Source: Desmodesmus armatus (lineage: Eukaryota > Chlorophyta > Chlorophyceae > Sphaeropleales > Scenedesmaceae). Taken from it: 64,000 bases of DNA. Position 1 is the stretch's first letter. The number at the start of each line of letters is the position of its first letter. The notes under the pieces were generated by a model. It made no database searches and was not told where the DNA came from. It worked only from the letters and a program-made list of their open reading frames with translations. Below are positions 11,701 to 23,819 of this stretch, piece after piece. The stretch covers positions 186,001 to 250,000 of the forward strand of contig VIIQ02000600.1 of NCBI GenBank assembly GCA_007449985.2, given 5' to 3'. A program made the position numbers and the translations under genes.

Positions 11701-14700
11701 AGATTCTTTGTTATGTGTGTCTGGGTGGCGGGCTGTGCCTGCGTGCGGGTACCCGGTAGATGGATTTGGGCATGCAGTGTTGTGTGACAAGTCAAGGAGA
11801 CAGCAGTGTGTGTGGGTGGTTTGGTGCTGGTGCAAACCATGCTTTGCATCCACTGCGCCAGCTTGCACGCTGTGATCCTATTGTATCATGGAGTCACTGT
11901 TGGGCTGAGAAATGCAGGACACCACGATGCCTGGTGGTTGTTTCTGCTGCTTAGTGCCATGTTGAGCAGGACGTGCATGGGGGGTAGGGTTGGCCTGAGG
12001 GTATCACGGTCCTGCCCCGTCCCATATCGCAGCATTTCCCAGTTCCACATGTGCAGCCATCTGCCAGTCTGTGCTGATCGGTCGTTCTGCCCTGCTGCTG
12101 TGCTGTGTCGTGCTGTGCTGCAGGCCAGGTGGAGGTGCCAGTGGCTGGTGCTGTGCAGCAGAGCAGTGCTGGGCAGTACATCATGCGCGCCCTGCAGGCA
12201 CCCGTCAAGTCCTGGATGGCGAAGCAGACACAGGAGGTGCGGGGAGAACGGGGGACTCTGGCAGGGGGGCCAGGGGTGGACATAGTATTGGGAATGCAGG
12301 GTGAGGGTAGGAGTGCCATGGGTGTTGTTTCAATGTGCGCGGAGCGCAGGGAATGGTTGGCATGGGGTGGAGTGTATGTACTACAAGCTCCAGAGATGCT
12401 AAAGGAGCAGGGCAGCCTGGCCTTCCACATGTGACCACAGAAAACTGGTTGGCTTGTAGTACATACACTCCACGCTCTGAAACTGTGATCACAGTTTGGT
12501 TGCTTCAAAGCATCAGCTGGCGGCAATTATCAGTAGTGACCCCATGTGTGATGTGAATTGTTGCGCTGCTGCTGCTGCTGCTGGTGCTGCTGCTGCTGTC
12601 CCTTCAGGCTGTTGCGGGTGGGTTTGAGGACCTGGCAGATCTGCCGGTGGTTAACCTCAACGACATGGAGAAGGTCTCCTGCAACAGGTGGGGCAGGCGA
12701 AGGTTTTTTGGCAGCATCACTCACTTCACGCTGTACATCAGGACTGACACAACAGCAATGCTGGTTATGGCCATCACCTTGCAGTGATCCTGACTGGCAA
12801 ACACAACTCTGCCTACCTCGTGGCCACTGATTTTTCCACCTGTCCTGGTCAAGTTGGCCACGGCCCAGGTGCCTCTGACCCCACAATCCATGTTGGTGTG
12901 CGCATTCATTCAGTACCTCTCACCCCGGCCCCTTATCACCCTGCTGATGACCCTGCTGGCACTCTTCCCTTCTGCACAACAGGTGCGCGACCAACATCAT
13001 CGCCCTGGGTGCTGTCTGCGCCATCTGTGACGACGAGTACTGCGTAGACTGCCTCAAGGAGCTGCGCGTGCACCAGCAGCAGAACCAGCAGCTGCTGGCA
13101 CTGCCAGCGCCGCAGCAGCAGGGGCAGCAGCTTGCCGTGCCTGACGCCCCTGAGCAGCAGCAGCAGCAGCAGCAGCAGAGGAGCCCCTTTGCGGGGCTGT
13201 CACTTCCCAAGCCCCTGACTCATGTGCTCAACCTGCTGCCGGGCAGGCAGGGCAGCAGCAGCGGCGCCAAGGCAGCAGGAGCAGTGGCCGCAGCTGCAGC
13301 CGCAGGGTTGACCCATGCCAGCAGCGATGCTGCAGCCGCTGCTGCTGCTGGCAGCAGTGGGGCCCAGCAGCAGCAGCAGCAGCGCTTTGTGTGGACTTGC
13401 TGCAACCCGCGCTGCGGCGCAACGGGAGACGACGCTGCGGCAGCAGCAGCGGCAGCAGCAGGGTTGGGAGAGCAGGGCAACGGGCTGGCAGTCCCGCTGC
13501 CAGAGTGGGGCAGCGGGGCAGAGGAAGATGATGAGCAGCAACAGCAGGAGGCAGATGATGAGGCACCAGAGGCCGGGGCAGACCCGCCGGGTCAGCAGCA
13601 GGGCAGGCAGCAGAAGGGCAAGAGGGGCAAGGCCGCACCCAAAGGCAACGGCAAGCACCAGCAGCAGCAGCAGCAGCAGGCCACAGCAAGGGCAAGGTTA
13701 AGGCCGAGGAAGAGGAGGATAGTGATAGTGATTCTGGTGATGAGGGGGAGGCAGGGGTCGAGAAGCCCAAGAAGAAGGTGCCCCAGGTGCCTGGGGGCAC
13801 TACCTGGTGCCGGCCGGGTGCGCAGGAGCTGAAGCTGCAGCTGGTGCTGCCTGGGGGGCTGAACGCGCAGGAGGTGCTGGCACACATGAGGGAGGTGGCA
13901 GCGGTGAGTGCTGGGTGTGGTCAAATGTGGTAACGGTCTTGCACCAAGGGGGGAAAGGACAGGGGGCATGGCGTTGCTAGGTCAGGAAGGGGTTGAGGCT
14001 TGAGGTGTCGGGTTTGAGGAAAACTGCCGGACGTGGCTGAAGTGAGTGCTGGAGATGATGTTTGACATTGCTGTAGCAGACAGAATTTCATAGTTTGACC
14101 GTACTATTGTGCATTTTTGCTGTGAGCAGCAGGAGCCCCTGAGGGAGGTGCTTAGCTTGGGCAGGCTCCTGGCAAGGGAGTTACTTGTGTAGCTGTCTGG
14201 ATGCAATTCACGTGGTAACTTACACATCCCTTTCGGCCTCCTCCTGCTGCACTTTCCGTTTTTCCAACCCCCCTGCAGTTGGACACCAGCCGTGAGGTGA
14301 CCCTGTCGGACTGCCCCCTGCTGCCTGAGGGGGTGGTGCTGCCCCTCAAGGACCCCCAGGGGCGTGACATCACCCTGCAGGTGGGGCACTGTGGTAGTAG
14401 TGATGATACAGTGATGCTATAAAATGCATTATAATGCAGTACATTGCAGTACGATGCAGTACAATGCAGTCCAGTGCAGTCCAGTACACGAATTGATCAG
14501 AGTACATGCAACGAGTTCATTACACTCCAGTACGTTGCACGTGTGGGGCTGCAAAGTGTTGCCAAGCAATGAAGGGACCCCACCACGCATGTATCCCAAA
14601 ACCCAAAAATTACCATATATCAATGCATGTGTGTGCAGTTCTCGTACCTGCTTCAGGGCTGTCTGGCGCTTGCTCTGTGGACACTGTAGCACTCTCCAAC

Positions 14701-17700
14701 AGTTGCTTCATCACCTCTGCAACACTGTCAACCACTTGCTATGCCCCGCTGCAGGGCCTGGAGGGCCCCAACTGGTGGAAGCTGGTTCCTGCGGCCGACA
14801 GAGACCCCTGGAGGCGCCACGCAGGATGTGATGGTGTGGACAAGTACATGTTCACACCGCACTTTGAGGACCTGCAGGCAGGTGACGTGTACTGAGTCAT
14901 AATGTGCATTGGCTGATGAGTGTTTGAGGTTGCTGCTCCCTAGCCTGTACAGTACTGTCAGCTGGGCAGTAGGCATGGGCGGCAGAGGTGGGCAGTAGGC
15001 ATGGCCAGTAGGCTCTGTTGTGGTGGGATGCGGACAAGGCTTCAGGTTCACATCGGTTATGGTCTTGATGTGCAAACGAAGTGATGAACAGCCCTTTCCC
15101 TTCAAAGATGCATATGCGCACTTGCGCACATGCACGATCTTGGATGTGGCAGGGCTTCATGTGCCTCTAGCCTGTGATGTAAGGATGGCTTGCTGGTGCA
15201 TCAGATAAATGTCCACTTCGCCCTCATGCCGCTACGTGTATTTCACCATATCACTCACCCACCCTAGGTGCCGGAGCCGCCTGCAGCCAGCAGCACCCCC
15301 AGCAACAGCGGCAAGCAGCAGAAGCAGAAGCAGCAGTCCAGCGGCGGTGCTGATGATGCCATGGTGAAGTACCAGGCAGCCCTGCAGCGCACTGGCCTGG
15401 CGCTGCTGCTGTTCTGGGCACGCTGGAGGTTGGGCGAGCCCATCATCGTGCGCGGCTGCACGGTAGGTGGCTGTTGGTTTGCGAAGATGCTATCTCACAT
15501 GGACTGCAATGATTTCGCGCAGGGGAGGCAGGGGCGAGTGGGAGCGAGCTGAATAACGCATGGACACATAATTTGTGTTTGCTGTCCATCTTTCAAAGGA
15601 AGCCCACCAACACTACCAATGGCTGACGCCTGCAGATCCTTCTTGCCCTCATCACCTCACCTGCATCAAAACCATTGCTCATTACTCCGTCCCATCGTCA
15701 GTCTTGATACTCAGTCCCTGCTCTTCTGCAGGGCCGCATCCCATGGGACCCCCACACCATGGTGCGGGCGGTGAAGGACACCAAGGCCCGCACGGAGGGC
15801 CGCATCCTGGCACGGGACTGCCTCGACCAGCACGAGGTGCCGGACATCGGCTTCACCGGCAACAAGTTCTTTACCGGGTGAGCTGAAGGGGCCGGAGGTT
15901 TTGAGACAGATGGTAGCTTTTGTTACCACAAGTTTCAGTATCCCAAAAGTGTGTGGAGGTGTTGGAAATTTCCTTGAGCTTGAAGTCTTTGTGGCAAGGT
16001 CCTGAGACTCTCAGAAGCTTGCCACGCATAGCACAAGTTCAAGTAGGTTTCCGGCACCTCCACACTTTTTGGGTTTTTGAAACTTGGGTGACAAAATTGC
16101 CATCTGTCTCAAAATTCAGAGTGTGCCGAAAGTTGGCGTGTGGTGGTGGTGGGGGGGTGGAGGGGTGTACTGCTGACCAGCACGAGGTGCCAGACATATC
16201 AATCACAGGGATCAGGGTCTCCACAGGGTGAGCTGAAGGGGTGGGAGAGTCTGGCGCAAGTTTGCTTCTGGTGGGGGTGGTGTGGTTGTAAATGGGGAGG
16301 GGGAGAATGTAAACAATTTATAATTAGCACGAGGTGCCTGACACGGCTTCACAGGCAAATACCTTTTCACAGGGTGAGCTGAAGGGGTGGGGGGTATTCC
16401 GGGAGTCAACTTGTGATGGTGATAATGGGGGGGGAGGGTGAGGGTGCTGTGACCAGTAACATGTGCCAGCACCTCCTTGAGAGGGTGCAAAAGTTCTTCA
16501 CAGGGTGAGCTGAAGGGGCAGGAGAGTGTGCCGAATGTTTGCTTGTGGTGATGGTGGCAGTGGTGGGGGTGGGGGCGGGGGCAGGGAGGGGTGCACTGCT
16601 GACCACTACGTGGTCACCCTCAGCCCGCCCTGTGAAGAACCTGTTGGCTGTGAACGAGATGTTTGGCAGCATGAAGTCAATCTTCATGAAGATAGACGCT
16701 GCATGACCTCAATCTTCATGAAGATTGACTTCATGCTGCCAAACATCTCGTTCACAGCCAAAAGGTTCTTCACAGGGTGAGCGGAAGGGTTGGGAGAGCT
16801 GAAGGGGCAGCGGGAGCTGGCGTCTGGTGGGGGTGGTTGTGTGGATGTAAATGGGGAGGGGGGCGTGTACTGCTGACCAGCACGAGGTGCCATGCCTCAC
16901 AAGGAACAGGTTCTCCACAGGGTGAGCTGAAGGGGTGGGGCAGTGCGGCGGGGGTTAGCGTGTGGGTGGTGGGGAGGGATGGGTGAGGGGGTGAAGGGTG
17001 TACTGCTGACCAGCACGAGGTGCCTGACATTGGCTTCACAGGGAACAAGTCATTGCTGAATGAGCCAAGGGCGGGAGAGTGTGCCAATGTTTGGTTGTGG
17101 TGGGGTGGTTGCACTGTTGGGTTTACATGGTTGAGGCAGAGCTTGGACAGCCCACAGGGAGCTGATGAGGCCTATGGAGTATCAGCGATGTAGCTGAGGG
17201 GGGGGGGGGTGCAGGGGAGGGGGGGGTCCTTTGCACTCTCATGCGACAAGCAGCAAACGATGCTTGGAGTCACAACGTCTCAACTACAGCTGTTTCTGTG
17301 GCATCATCATTACCATCATTCAACGCCTTCCCAGCAGGTTTCTTGTGCTGTCCATGATCAGCTCCACATTCACTGCTAATGCTTGTGTGTCAATGCTGCG
17401 CGCAGATACACCACCGGTGTCTTTGATGCCGGCCAGGGCCGCAGCCACCTAGTGGTGGGGCCCCTGGAGGCTGACGAATCAGCAGTGCTGCCCGAACGCG
17501 AGAGGGACGCCAGCGCCACCATCGCTGCTGCTGAGGCTGCTGCTGCTGCTGCCGCCGCCGCTGCTCAGAAAGCCAAGGGCGGTAAGAAAAGTGCTGCGGG
17601 CGGCAGCAGCGGCGGCACCTGTGCTGCGGGTGGTGCTGAGGCTGCTGGTGCTGCAGCAGCAGGTGGTGACGATGGCAGTAGTGGTGCTGCTGCTGCTGCT

Positions 17701-19688
17701 GCTGCGAGTGCGGCCCTTGCTGCCGATGCTGCTGCCGCTGAGGAGATGCTCAGTGAGTTCACCCACGTGGGCCCGCTGATGCTGAAGGTCAAGGACTGGC
17801 CCCCCACCGAGGACTTTGGAGGGGAGATGCCACGTCACTACGTCGTGAGTGGGCTGGAGTAGATGGGTGTTAGGGGTGGGGTCAGCGGGGTAGGGGTGGG
17901 TGGAGGGGGGGGGGGAGAGTTTGGGTGGAGTGTTGGCGGTGTAGTGGCTGGGGTTCTACGTCTTGTGACAGGCACACAGGTCACAGGCTCGGTTACAGGT
18001 GAGTGGGGTGGAGTGGATGAGTGGGGTGGGCGGAGTGCGCGGAGTGGGGTGGCGGTGATGGCTGGCGGAGGATTGTTTTCTACGGTTAGTGCATATGCTG
18101 TATGTGTAACACAGGTTACAGGCACCAGCCTTGTCTGGCATACATGTTTGGGAGTGTGCATGTGGAGCGTGTTCCGCTTTGGCAGCTGAGTGACCAATAG
18201 TAATAAGGTAGCCGGGCACATGCACATCATGCTATCATGACCCCCTTCCTGTGCTGCCCCTCCTCCGTAACCCCCACTCACCTTCGTGCATGGTCCCGCC
18301 CCCTTTTCTGCGCATATGCTCACAGGACTTTGTGCAGCGCATGCCAGTGCGCGACATCAGCAACCCCCGCCTCGGCCGCGGCATCCTCAACCTGGCCAGC
18401 ATGCTGGTGCACACGGACAACCCCACCGACCTGGGCCCCAAGTGCTACCTGGCATACGGCCGGCAGCAGGAGTCCACAGGGGAGGGTGACAGTGTGACCA
18501 AGCTGCACAAAGATATGACTGATGCGGTCAATATCTTGGTGCAGCAGGAGGCAGGGGGGGATGGGGCAGCACGGCAGGAGCTGCTGAAGCATGAGCACCG
18601 GCGCATCGCAGGGGCGGCAGCAGCAGAGGCGGCAGCGGGGAGCTCAAAAGCAGCAGCAGCAGCAGGAGGAGGAGGACGGCGTGCGAAGCGTGAGGCGGTT
18701 GAGGATATGCTGGTGGCAGTGGCACCATCAGTGGTGCGCTGCGGTGAGGCAAGGGCAGGCCCAGGGTGAGTGGGGGCCTGACAGGGGGGGGAGTGGTGCG
18801 GGAATCGAGGGCATGGTGCAGTGAAGGGGGTTGGGGCGGGCAGCAGTGCTGCATATTCATCTTGGATGACACACTGGCAGTCCTCTCCTGACCAACGCGT
18901 AGTGCCTGGCACTCATGGGCCGTCTCACTCTCACCCTCTCCCTGTCGCCTGCTCACTCTCGTGCTCAAGGTTTAATTTGGGGTGCTAACATGTCAGCCGT
19001 GCTTGCCAGATTGTGAGGTATTTTATGTCACAAATCTCTTACCAAAACCGTGAGTCCATGCGCTCAGCTCCCTGTCTGTACTGCATCGACCATCTTATCC
19101 TCCTCACACCTGTCTCACTCAACCATCCATCTTGTCTGTGTCACTCTGCCATGCAGGTATGGTGGCGCCGGAGCGGTCTGGGATATCTTTGCGCGTGACA
19201 GCAGCGACAGCAGCGACACCCTCAAGCTGTCTCGCTGGCTGGCAGACAATGCGGCAGCCTTCATGCACCAGGGGGAGCCTGTGGCGGCTGGGTCCTTCAC
19301 TGCCGCAGAAGCCGACTGCCATGCCCCAATCATGAGCCAGCAGTTCATGCTGGGGGAGACGCACAGGGAGCAGCTGCTGAAGGACACTGGTGAGGGAGGG
19401 CGTGGTGTGGGTGCATTCGATCAAAGGGTTATCTTAGGAGCGGCGGCTGCACACGGGGTGCGACATATGGTTCAACTTTTGCCAGCATTGCATGCATGTG
19501 TACTCGGTTTTATTGTCTTTGTGAACCCACACAGCATTCAGGCAACACCTGGGGCCTGACCCCAGAAGCAACGCCTCTCTAGTGAGATATGTCTCGTTCC
19601 GACACGTCGATAGCTGCAGCTGAGATCCTACGTGACACGATCAACAGTAACAAATGACTACGGCGCTGCTGCCGCTGCCTGCTGTTGC

Positions 19689-19760
<72 letters not shown>

Positions 19761-21461
19761 TGCCCCCCTTCCCCAGGTGTGAGCCCCTGGCATTTCGAGC
19801 AGTACCTGGAGGAGGCCGTGTTCATCCCAGGTGGGTTGGCGGACCTGATGGTTGCACAAGCTGAGGGAACATGACATGCTGTGCCGCATTTGTGCGTGCA
19901 CACAGCATCAGGTATGCACATGTGCTTTGCACAACGCCAAGGGCCTCTTGATTCAGAAATGTGTATATGCACATGTGTTTACAAATGTATATGCACATGT
20001 GTGTACAAATGTCATATCGCCCTGTTTGTATGTGTGTGTGTGCCCTGCAGGCGGGGGCCCCCACCAGGTCCGCAACTTGATGAGCTGCAGCAAGGTAGGC
20101 AGGGATGCAACGACAGGGACCGCATCATTGGGCCTAGGCATGGTACTCACAAAGCCAGCCCACCTTACAGGATCCCCTGCGCCGCAACAGCGGATGGTTC
20201 ACCGAACACACTGCTGCCTGCTCTGTGTATCACGTGCCTAGCCAGTGATGTTATGCGGCAAGCCTCGATGTGTTCTGCAGGTTGACAGTGTCGCGGTGCA
20301 GGGCAGTGGTTGCATACTGAGGCTGCGGCAAACACCGTTTGCTGCTGTGTTGCACAGGTTGCTGTTGACTTTGTGTCGCCCGAGGCGGTGCCTTCAGCGC
20401 TGCAGCAGCACGGCCACCTGAGGGCACTGGACCTGGCCCACGGCACAGTGTACAAGGTAGGCAGGGGCCGCAAAAGGGAGGGGGCGGTGCAGCTAGCGGC
20501 ATGCAGCATGCCTGCTGCAGGTGGGGGGTGGCTTGCCGTGGACGGGCCCTTGCTCGTCGGCCATGCTGTAGACGTGTGCGCGAGGGAGTGGGTTGTGCTG
20601 GGCATGCATTCATGCATGTGTACACCTTGTAGCAAACTTGTTGCACACCCAGCCACTTGGTTGGGCTAGGTTTGATATTGGTGTGTTGTAGAGAGGCACG
20701 CTCCCGCCCTGCACTGCGTGAAACAGCACACCCGCGCCCAGTTGACCTCGCCGCTTACTAAGAGTAGTGTCCGCCTTTGCGCCCTACTCCCCTTGTGCCT
20801 GCAGGACCCCACAAAGAGGGAGAATTTCGAGAAGCTGCAGTCCCACCTGCTGCTGCTGCGGGGTGCCATCACGGCCCGGGGCATGGCTGGGGAGCCGCAG
20901 GTGCTGCTGCTGCCGTCAGCGGTGGACAAGCTGCAGGACAAGCTGAAGCCAAGCAGGGCCAGGAGGGCAGGCAAGGCTGCAGCAGCAGCAGCAGGTGGAG
21001 ATGAGGCAGGCTCAGAGGACGAGGAGGCAGCATCAGACGAGGGTGAAGACGCTGCCTCGGAAGATGAGGGCACAGCAGCAGCAGGAAGGGGAAAGAAGGC
21101 TAAGCAGGGCAAGAAGCCACCCGCAGCAGCAGCGGCAGCAGCTGCAGGAGGGAGCAAGGCAAAGGGTGTCAAGGGCAGGGCTGGGAAGGCAGCTGGGTCA
21201 GGGGCGGCACAGGCTGCAGGAGCCCAGCCATCAGGGACTGGTCGGGGCGGCAAGACAGGTGCTGCAGCCACAGCTGCTGTTGCTGCTGCGTTTGGGGGTG
21301 GCAAGGCTGCTGCTGCCGGTGGTGCAGCTGCTGGCAGGGGTAAGGGTAGGGCTGCAGGCAACTTGGCAGCAGCAGCAGCAGCAGCGGGTGGCAAGGCAGC
21401 AGCAGCCGCTGGTGGTGGGGGTGGGGCTCGGGCAGGGCCTGCCAAGCGGCAGCGGAAGTAA
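8760..21461 (+). CDS. KDM3/JMJ25-type JmjC histone H3K9 demethylase
   Basis: Eighteen exons: 8760-9731, 10108-10209, 10641-10756, 11207-11325, 12124-12236, 12608-12687, 12983-13903, 14279-14380, 14755-14886, 15268-15462, 15732-15877, 17406-17844, 18326-18765, 19157-19389, 19777-19830, 20051-20094, 20358-20456, 20805-21461 (TAA). All junctions are GT-AG and phase-consistent. A basic, Ala/Gln-rich N terminus is followed by a 4CXXC_R1-like cysteine module (VSCHDCQHQH, WCNRCLVLRY, GCPLCRGCCVCKACL). Next come the KDM3 zinc motif (VSCNRCATNI, CAICDDEYCVDCLKELR) and a JmjC domain. The Fe(II) triad is intact: H and D in VTKLHKDMTDAVN (about residues 1207 and 1209) and H in GGPHQVRN (about 1392). Flanking motifs GEPIIVR, AVWDIFARD and VAVDFVSPE are typical of plant IBM1/JMJ25 proteins. 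Family knowledge predicts 2-oxoglutarate-dependent removal of H3K9me1/2 in the nucleus. Exon 7 has an apparent one-base deficit near 13680, after a CAG run; with it restored the protein is about 1654 residues. The C terminus is an acidic, then Gly/Ala/Lys-rich tail. Confidence 0.88.
11326..12123 (+). repeat. KDM3 intron 4 with decayed copies of the exon 4 end
   Basis: The exon 4 end (GTGCCTGGGCATGACTTCGC then a GTGAG donor, about 11299-11330) recurs in the intron near 11468-11495 as GTGCCTGGGCATCACGACGC followed by GCAGGTCGG. A companion motif (CATGCATCGGACACATGGTC, then GTGGCTGGGT) recurs about five times between 11350 and 11740 at spacings of roughly 75-110 bases. Confidence 0.65.
12369..12471. 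repeat. 20-bp perfect inverted repeat in KDM3 intron 5
   Basis: GGAGTGTATGTACTACAAGC at 12369-12388 is matched exactly by its reverse complement at 12452-12471. The 63-base spacer suggests a foldback element or MITE remnant, or an intronic RNA hairpin. Confidence 0.8.
15878..17405 (+). repeat. KDM3 intron 11: tandem array of exon 11 end and 5' splice-site copies
   Basis: The exon 11 end contains GACCAGCACGAGGTGCCGGA (15828) and a GGGTGAGCTGAAGGGG donor (15875). In the intron, versions of the CAGCACGAGGTGCC block recur near 16179, 16327, 16879 and 17009. CACAGGGTGAGC(T/G)GAAGGG recurs near 16222, 16369, 16500, 16770 and 16917. Spacings are about 125-150 bases or multiples of that. This is a tandem expansion that copied the exon edge together with its donor, giving several decoy 5' splice sites. 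Confidence 0.8.
16628..16776. repeat. Long inverted repeat inside KDM3 intron 11
   Basis: Arms of about 62 bases at roughly 16628-16690 and 16713-16776 are near-perfect reverse complements (each contains GTGAACGAGATGTTTGGCAG or its complement), separated by about 22 bases. The transcript would form a long hairpin within the splice-site array. Confidence 0.8.
19692..19760 (+). repeat. (GT)n microsatellite in KDM3 intron 14
   Basis: An uninterrupted run of over 30 GT dinucleotides lies just upstream of the CCCCAG acceptor at 19776. Long GT/CA tracts near acceptors can affect splicing; no effect is shown here. Confidence 0.95.
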
Positions 21462-21595
21462 TGAAGCGGCTGGTGTGCTCAGGGGTGGCCCGGTGCTGCT
21501 GTACAATTGGGTTCAAGGAGCTTCAGGCACCAGCACCCTGCACTGCGCACTTTGGCAGAGGCAGGATGCCAGTGTGTAGTGGCGGTGGGAGGCTT

Positions 21596-21615
21596 TGTAA
21601 AGGTTTCCTTTGTAA
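21596..21615 (+). terminator. Paired TGTAA polyadenylation signals of the KDM3 gene
   Basis: Two TGTAA motifs (21596-21600 and 21611-21615) lie 135-150 bases after the stop codon within near-identical TTTGTAAAGG contexts. This is a good fit to the algal poly(A) signal. Confidence 0.6.
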
Positions 21616-23819
21616 AGGTTGTCATGTCTTTGCGGCAGCTATGTGCAAGCTTTGATCGTTTGGGGCATTGCCTGGATCACCTATTGTGTTTGCCCTTGGT
21701 GAAGACTGAGTGGCTGTTTGTACAGAAGCTGCCGTGTGGATGTTGGCATCTGACCGCTGTCTTCACCACAGGCTGTGAAATGCTTCTGTCCCCCTGACGT
21801 TTGTCATACCTCCGCTGTAGGCATCACCAGCATATTCAAATCTTGTGCAGGCAACTGGGTGCGTGTTGCATCTGGCTATTTGGAGTTGAGGCTTGAGCTT
21901 TGGACAGAGGCGAGGCAAGCCGTGCAGATTTCTGAGACGCCTGCTGTTGTGGGCATGCAAGCCAGTGGCGGCGCTGGTACCAGAAGCTGTGCAGGGCTCC
22001 CGGTACTGGTGCAGCGACAAGCCTGCACTTACTTTCCAGACTGCAGATGCTGCGGCAGGCGATTTTGTAGTATTGTGTATCACTTCATGACTACCTGTGC
22101 TCGGCTGGTGTCAGGGAGGAGCTTCAGTCCTGTGTACAAGTAGTAGTTCAGCATCAGCGTTGATATTTACAGAGGTGTGCAGTGTTGTTGTACTGAATGG
22201 ATGTGGGTCCAGTTCTGGGAGCCAGTGTGGCTGAGGTCTGATGTTCTAACGAGTTGATGTTGTGTGATGGCGGTAGCATGAGTTGGTGCAACTGCTGCAG
22301 TGGTGAGTGCAGCCACATCAGGCCTTTGGCACTTGTCTGTTTTGCATGGTGGTGACCATCTCATGTGAGGCTTGCTGCAATGCATGATGTACACTAACAA
22401 GTTGTTCAGCACTGCAGCCATAGGCGGTGTCTCTGTCAAGCTGTGTGAGGCGCTCTCACTTACAGGATCCTGGTATCAGAAGCATTTGTGATTGGCAGCA
22501 CCACGTTTGTTGCGACGGCTGCTGGTCGGCAAGTTGCAGTAGTTGGTTGTAACACTGACCTTTGTTGAGAGGCCGCTGTGCATGGGTGTGACAATTGATG
22601 GTTACCACGTTGCTTCATCGGCACAATCTCAACACACACGATGCGCTCCTGCAGCGCATGGCAGCACCTGAACATATTTTGTTCAGGAAAATGTGTAGCA
22701 ATGCTGACAGTGACTAGGCATGGGAGTGTGTTGAAATGTGCCTGCACACCACGACTTGCCACCACAAAGGACCACCTCAGTGCCTTGCTGACAGAACCAT
22801 AAACCCTTACTGACACAAAGACACGCAATCCACTGGTAGCATGGTTTGTGTGAGCAAACTTTACCAATACCTACACAACATTGAGACAGGGTTCCGGGCA
22901 CTGTCTCACAACATTGAGACAGGGAATCATTCACATGCGCTTTCAAAGTCTGTCGACGCAAACCTTCAAAAAGACACATTCTCTACGTGTGACGTGGCAA
23001 ACTGCATGACTAGCGACAGCCTTGCGTGTATGCCAGCTAACCTGGCATCCATAAGCTTGCCCCAAACCTGAAACCAAACCTGAACTTCCAAGTGTTGGAT
23101 GCGCAGCCTGTCACTGAGTGGCCACACTCCATGATGTGACAAATCAGGCATGATGTGACAAATCAGGCATGATGTGACAAATCAGGCATGATGTGACAAA
23201 TCAGGCATGCCGGGGAACCCGGCAGGCAGTCACTGGCGTCTGCAGGTCACAGCTTTGTCACAATAGACAGCCTTGCCAGTGCTGCTATGATCATATCACA
23301 TGGGATGCATATATTCGGCAAGTCATCTCTTTCATGCCGGCCTCTGGGCCGCGCCCCCATCAAGAAACAACCAGCTGACAGCTATGTCAGAGGTAACAGT
23401 GGTGCTGCTGCCTTCAACATGGATCGGCTTGTGCACCATGGGTGCATGCTGCATGCTAGTGACTGCTAGTTGCCTGGCATCGGGACCAAAATCAATCAAA
23501 GGGAACTTGCAATCAGTAACAATCTGCACTTCTGCTGGTGCACAAGAATTGCACCAGCGGTGGCCAGCACGGGCTGGCCCCAACACTCTACACTACAATC
23601 ATCTCACGGGTACTAGTCACAGCCTGTGGTTGGACCACAACGGGCCCCGTTCCCACTGGGTACCCCAACAAACAAATCATCATTGGGAGAGTCTCTGCGC
23701 ACATCTGGCAGATGGTGACAGCCTGTCGAGGGACACCAACAGTCCCTCACTGAGTTGGCATGTGCACAACACTGCTGCTGCTGCAGATGCTGCCAGGTGC
23801 TCCCATAGGCACGAGACCC
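21616..23819. other. Intergenic DNA between convergent genes
   Basis: This lies between the 3' ends of the KDM3 gene (+) and the secreted-protein gene (-). No conserved coding sequence is seen. It contains the 19-base tandem repeat listed separately and otherwise TG/CA-rich sequence. Confidence 0.5.
23131..23209 (+). repeat. Four-copy 19-bp tandem repeat
   Basis: ATGATGTGACAAATCAGGC repeats about four times head to tail with essentially no divergence, indicating recent expansion. Confidence 0.95.

Noticed and set aside
23131..23209. CRISPR-like array
   Set aside because: Repeats are directly abutting with no spacers, in a eukaryotic genome.
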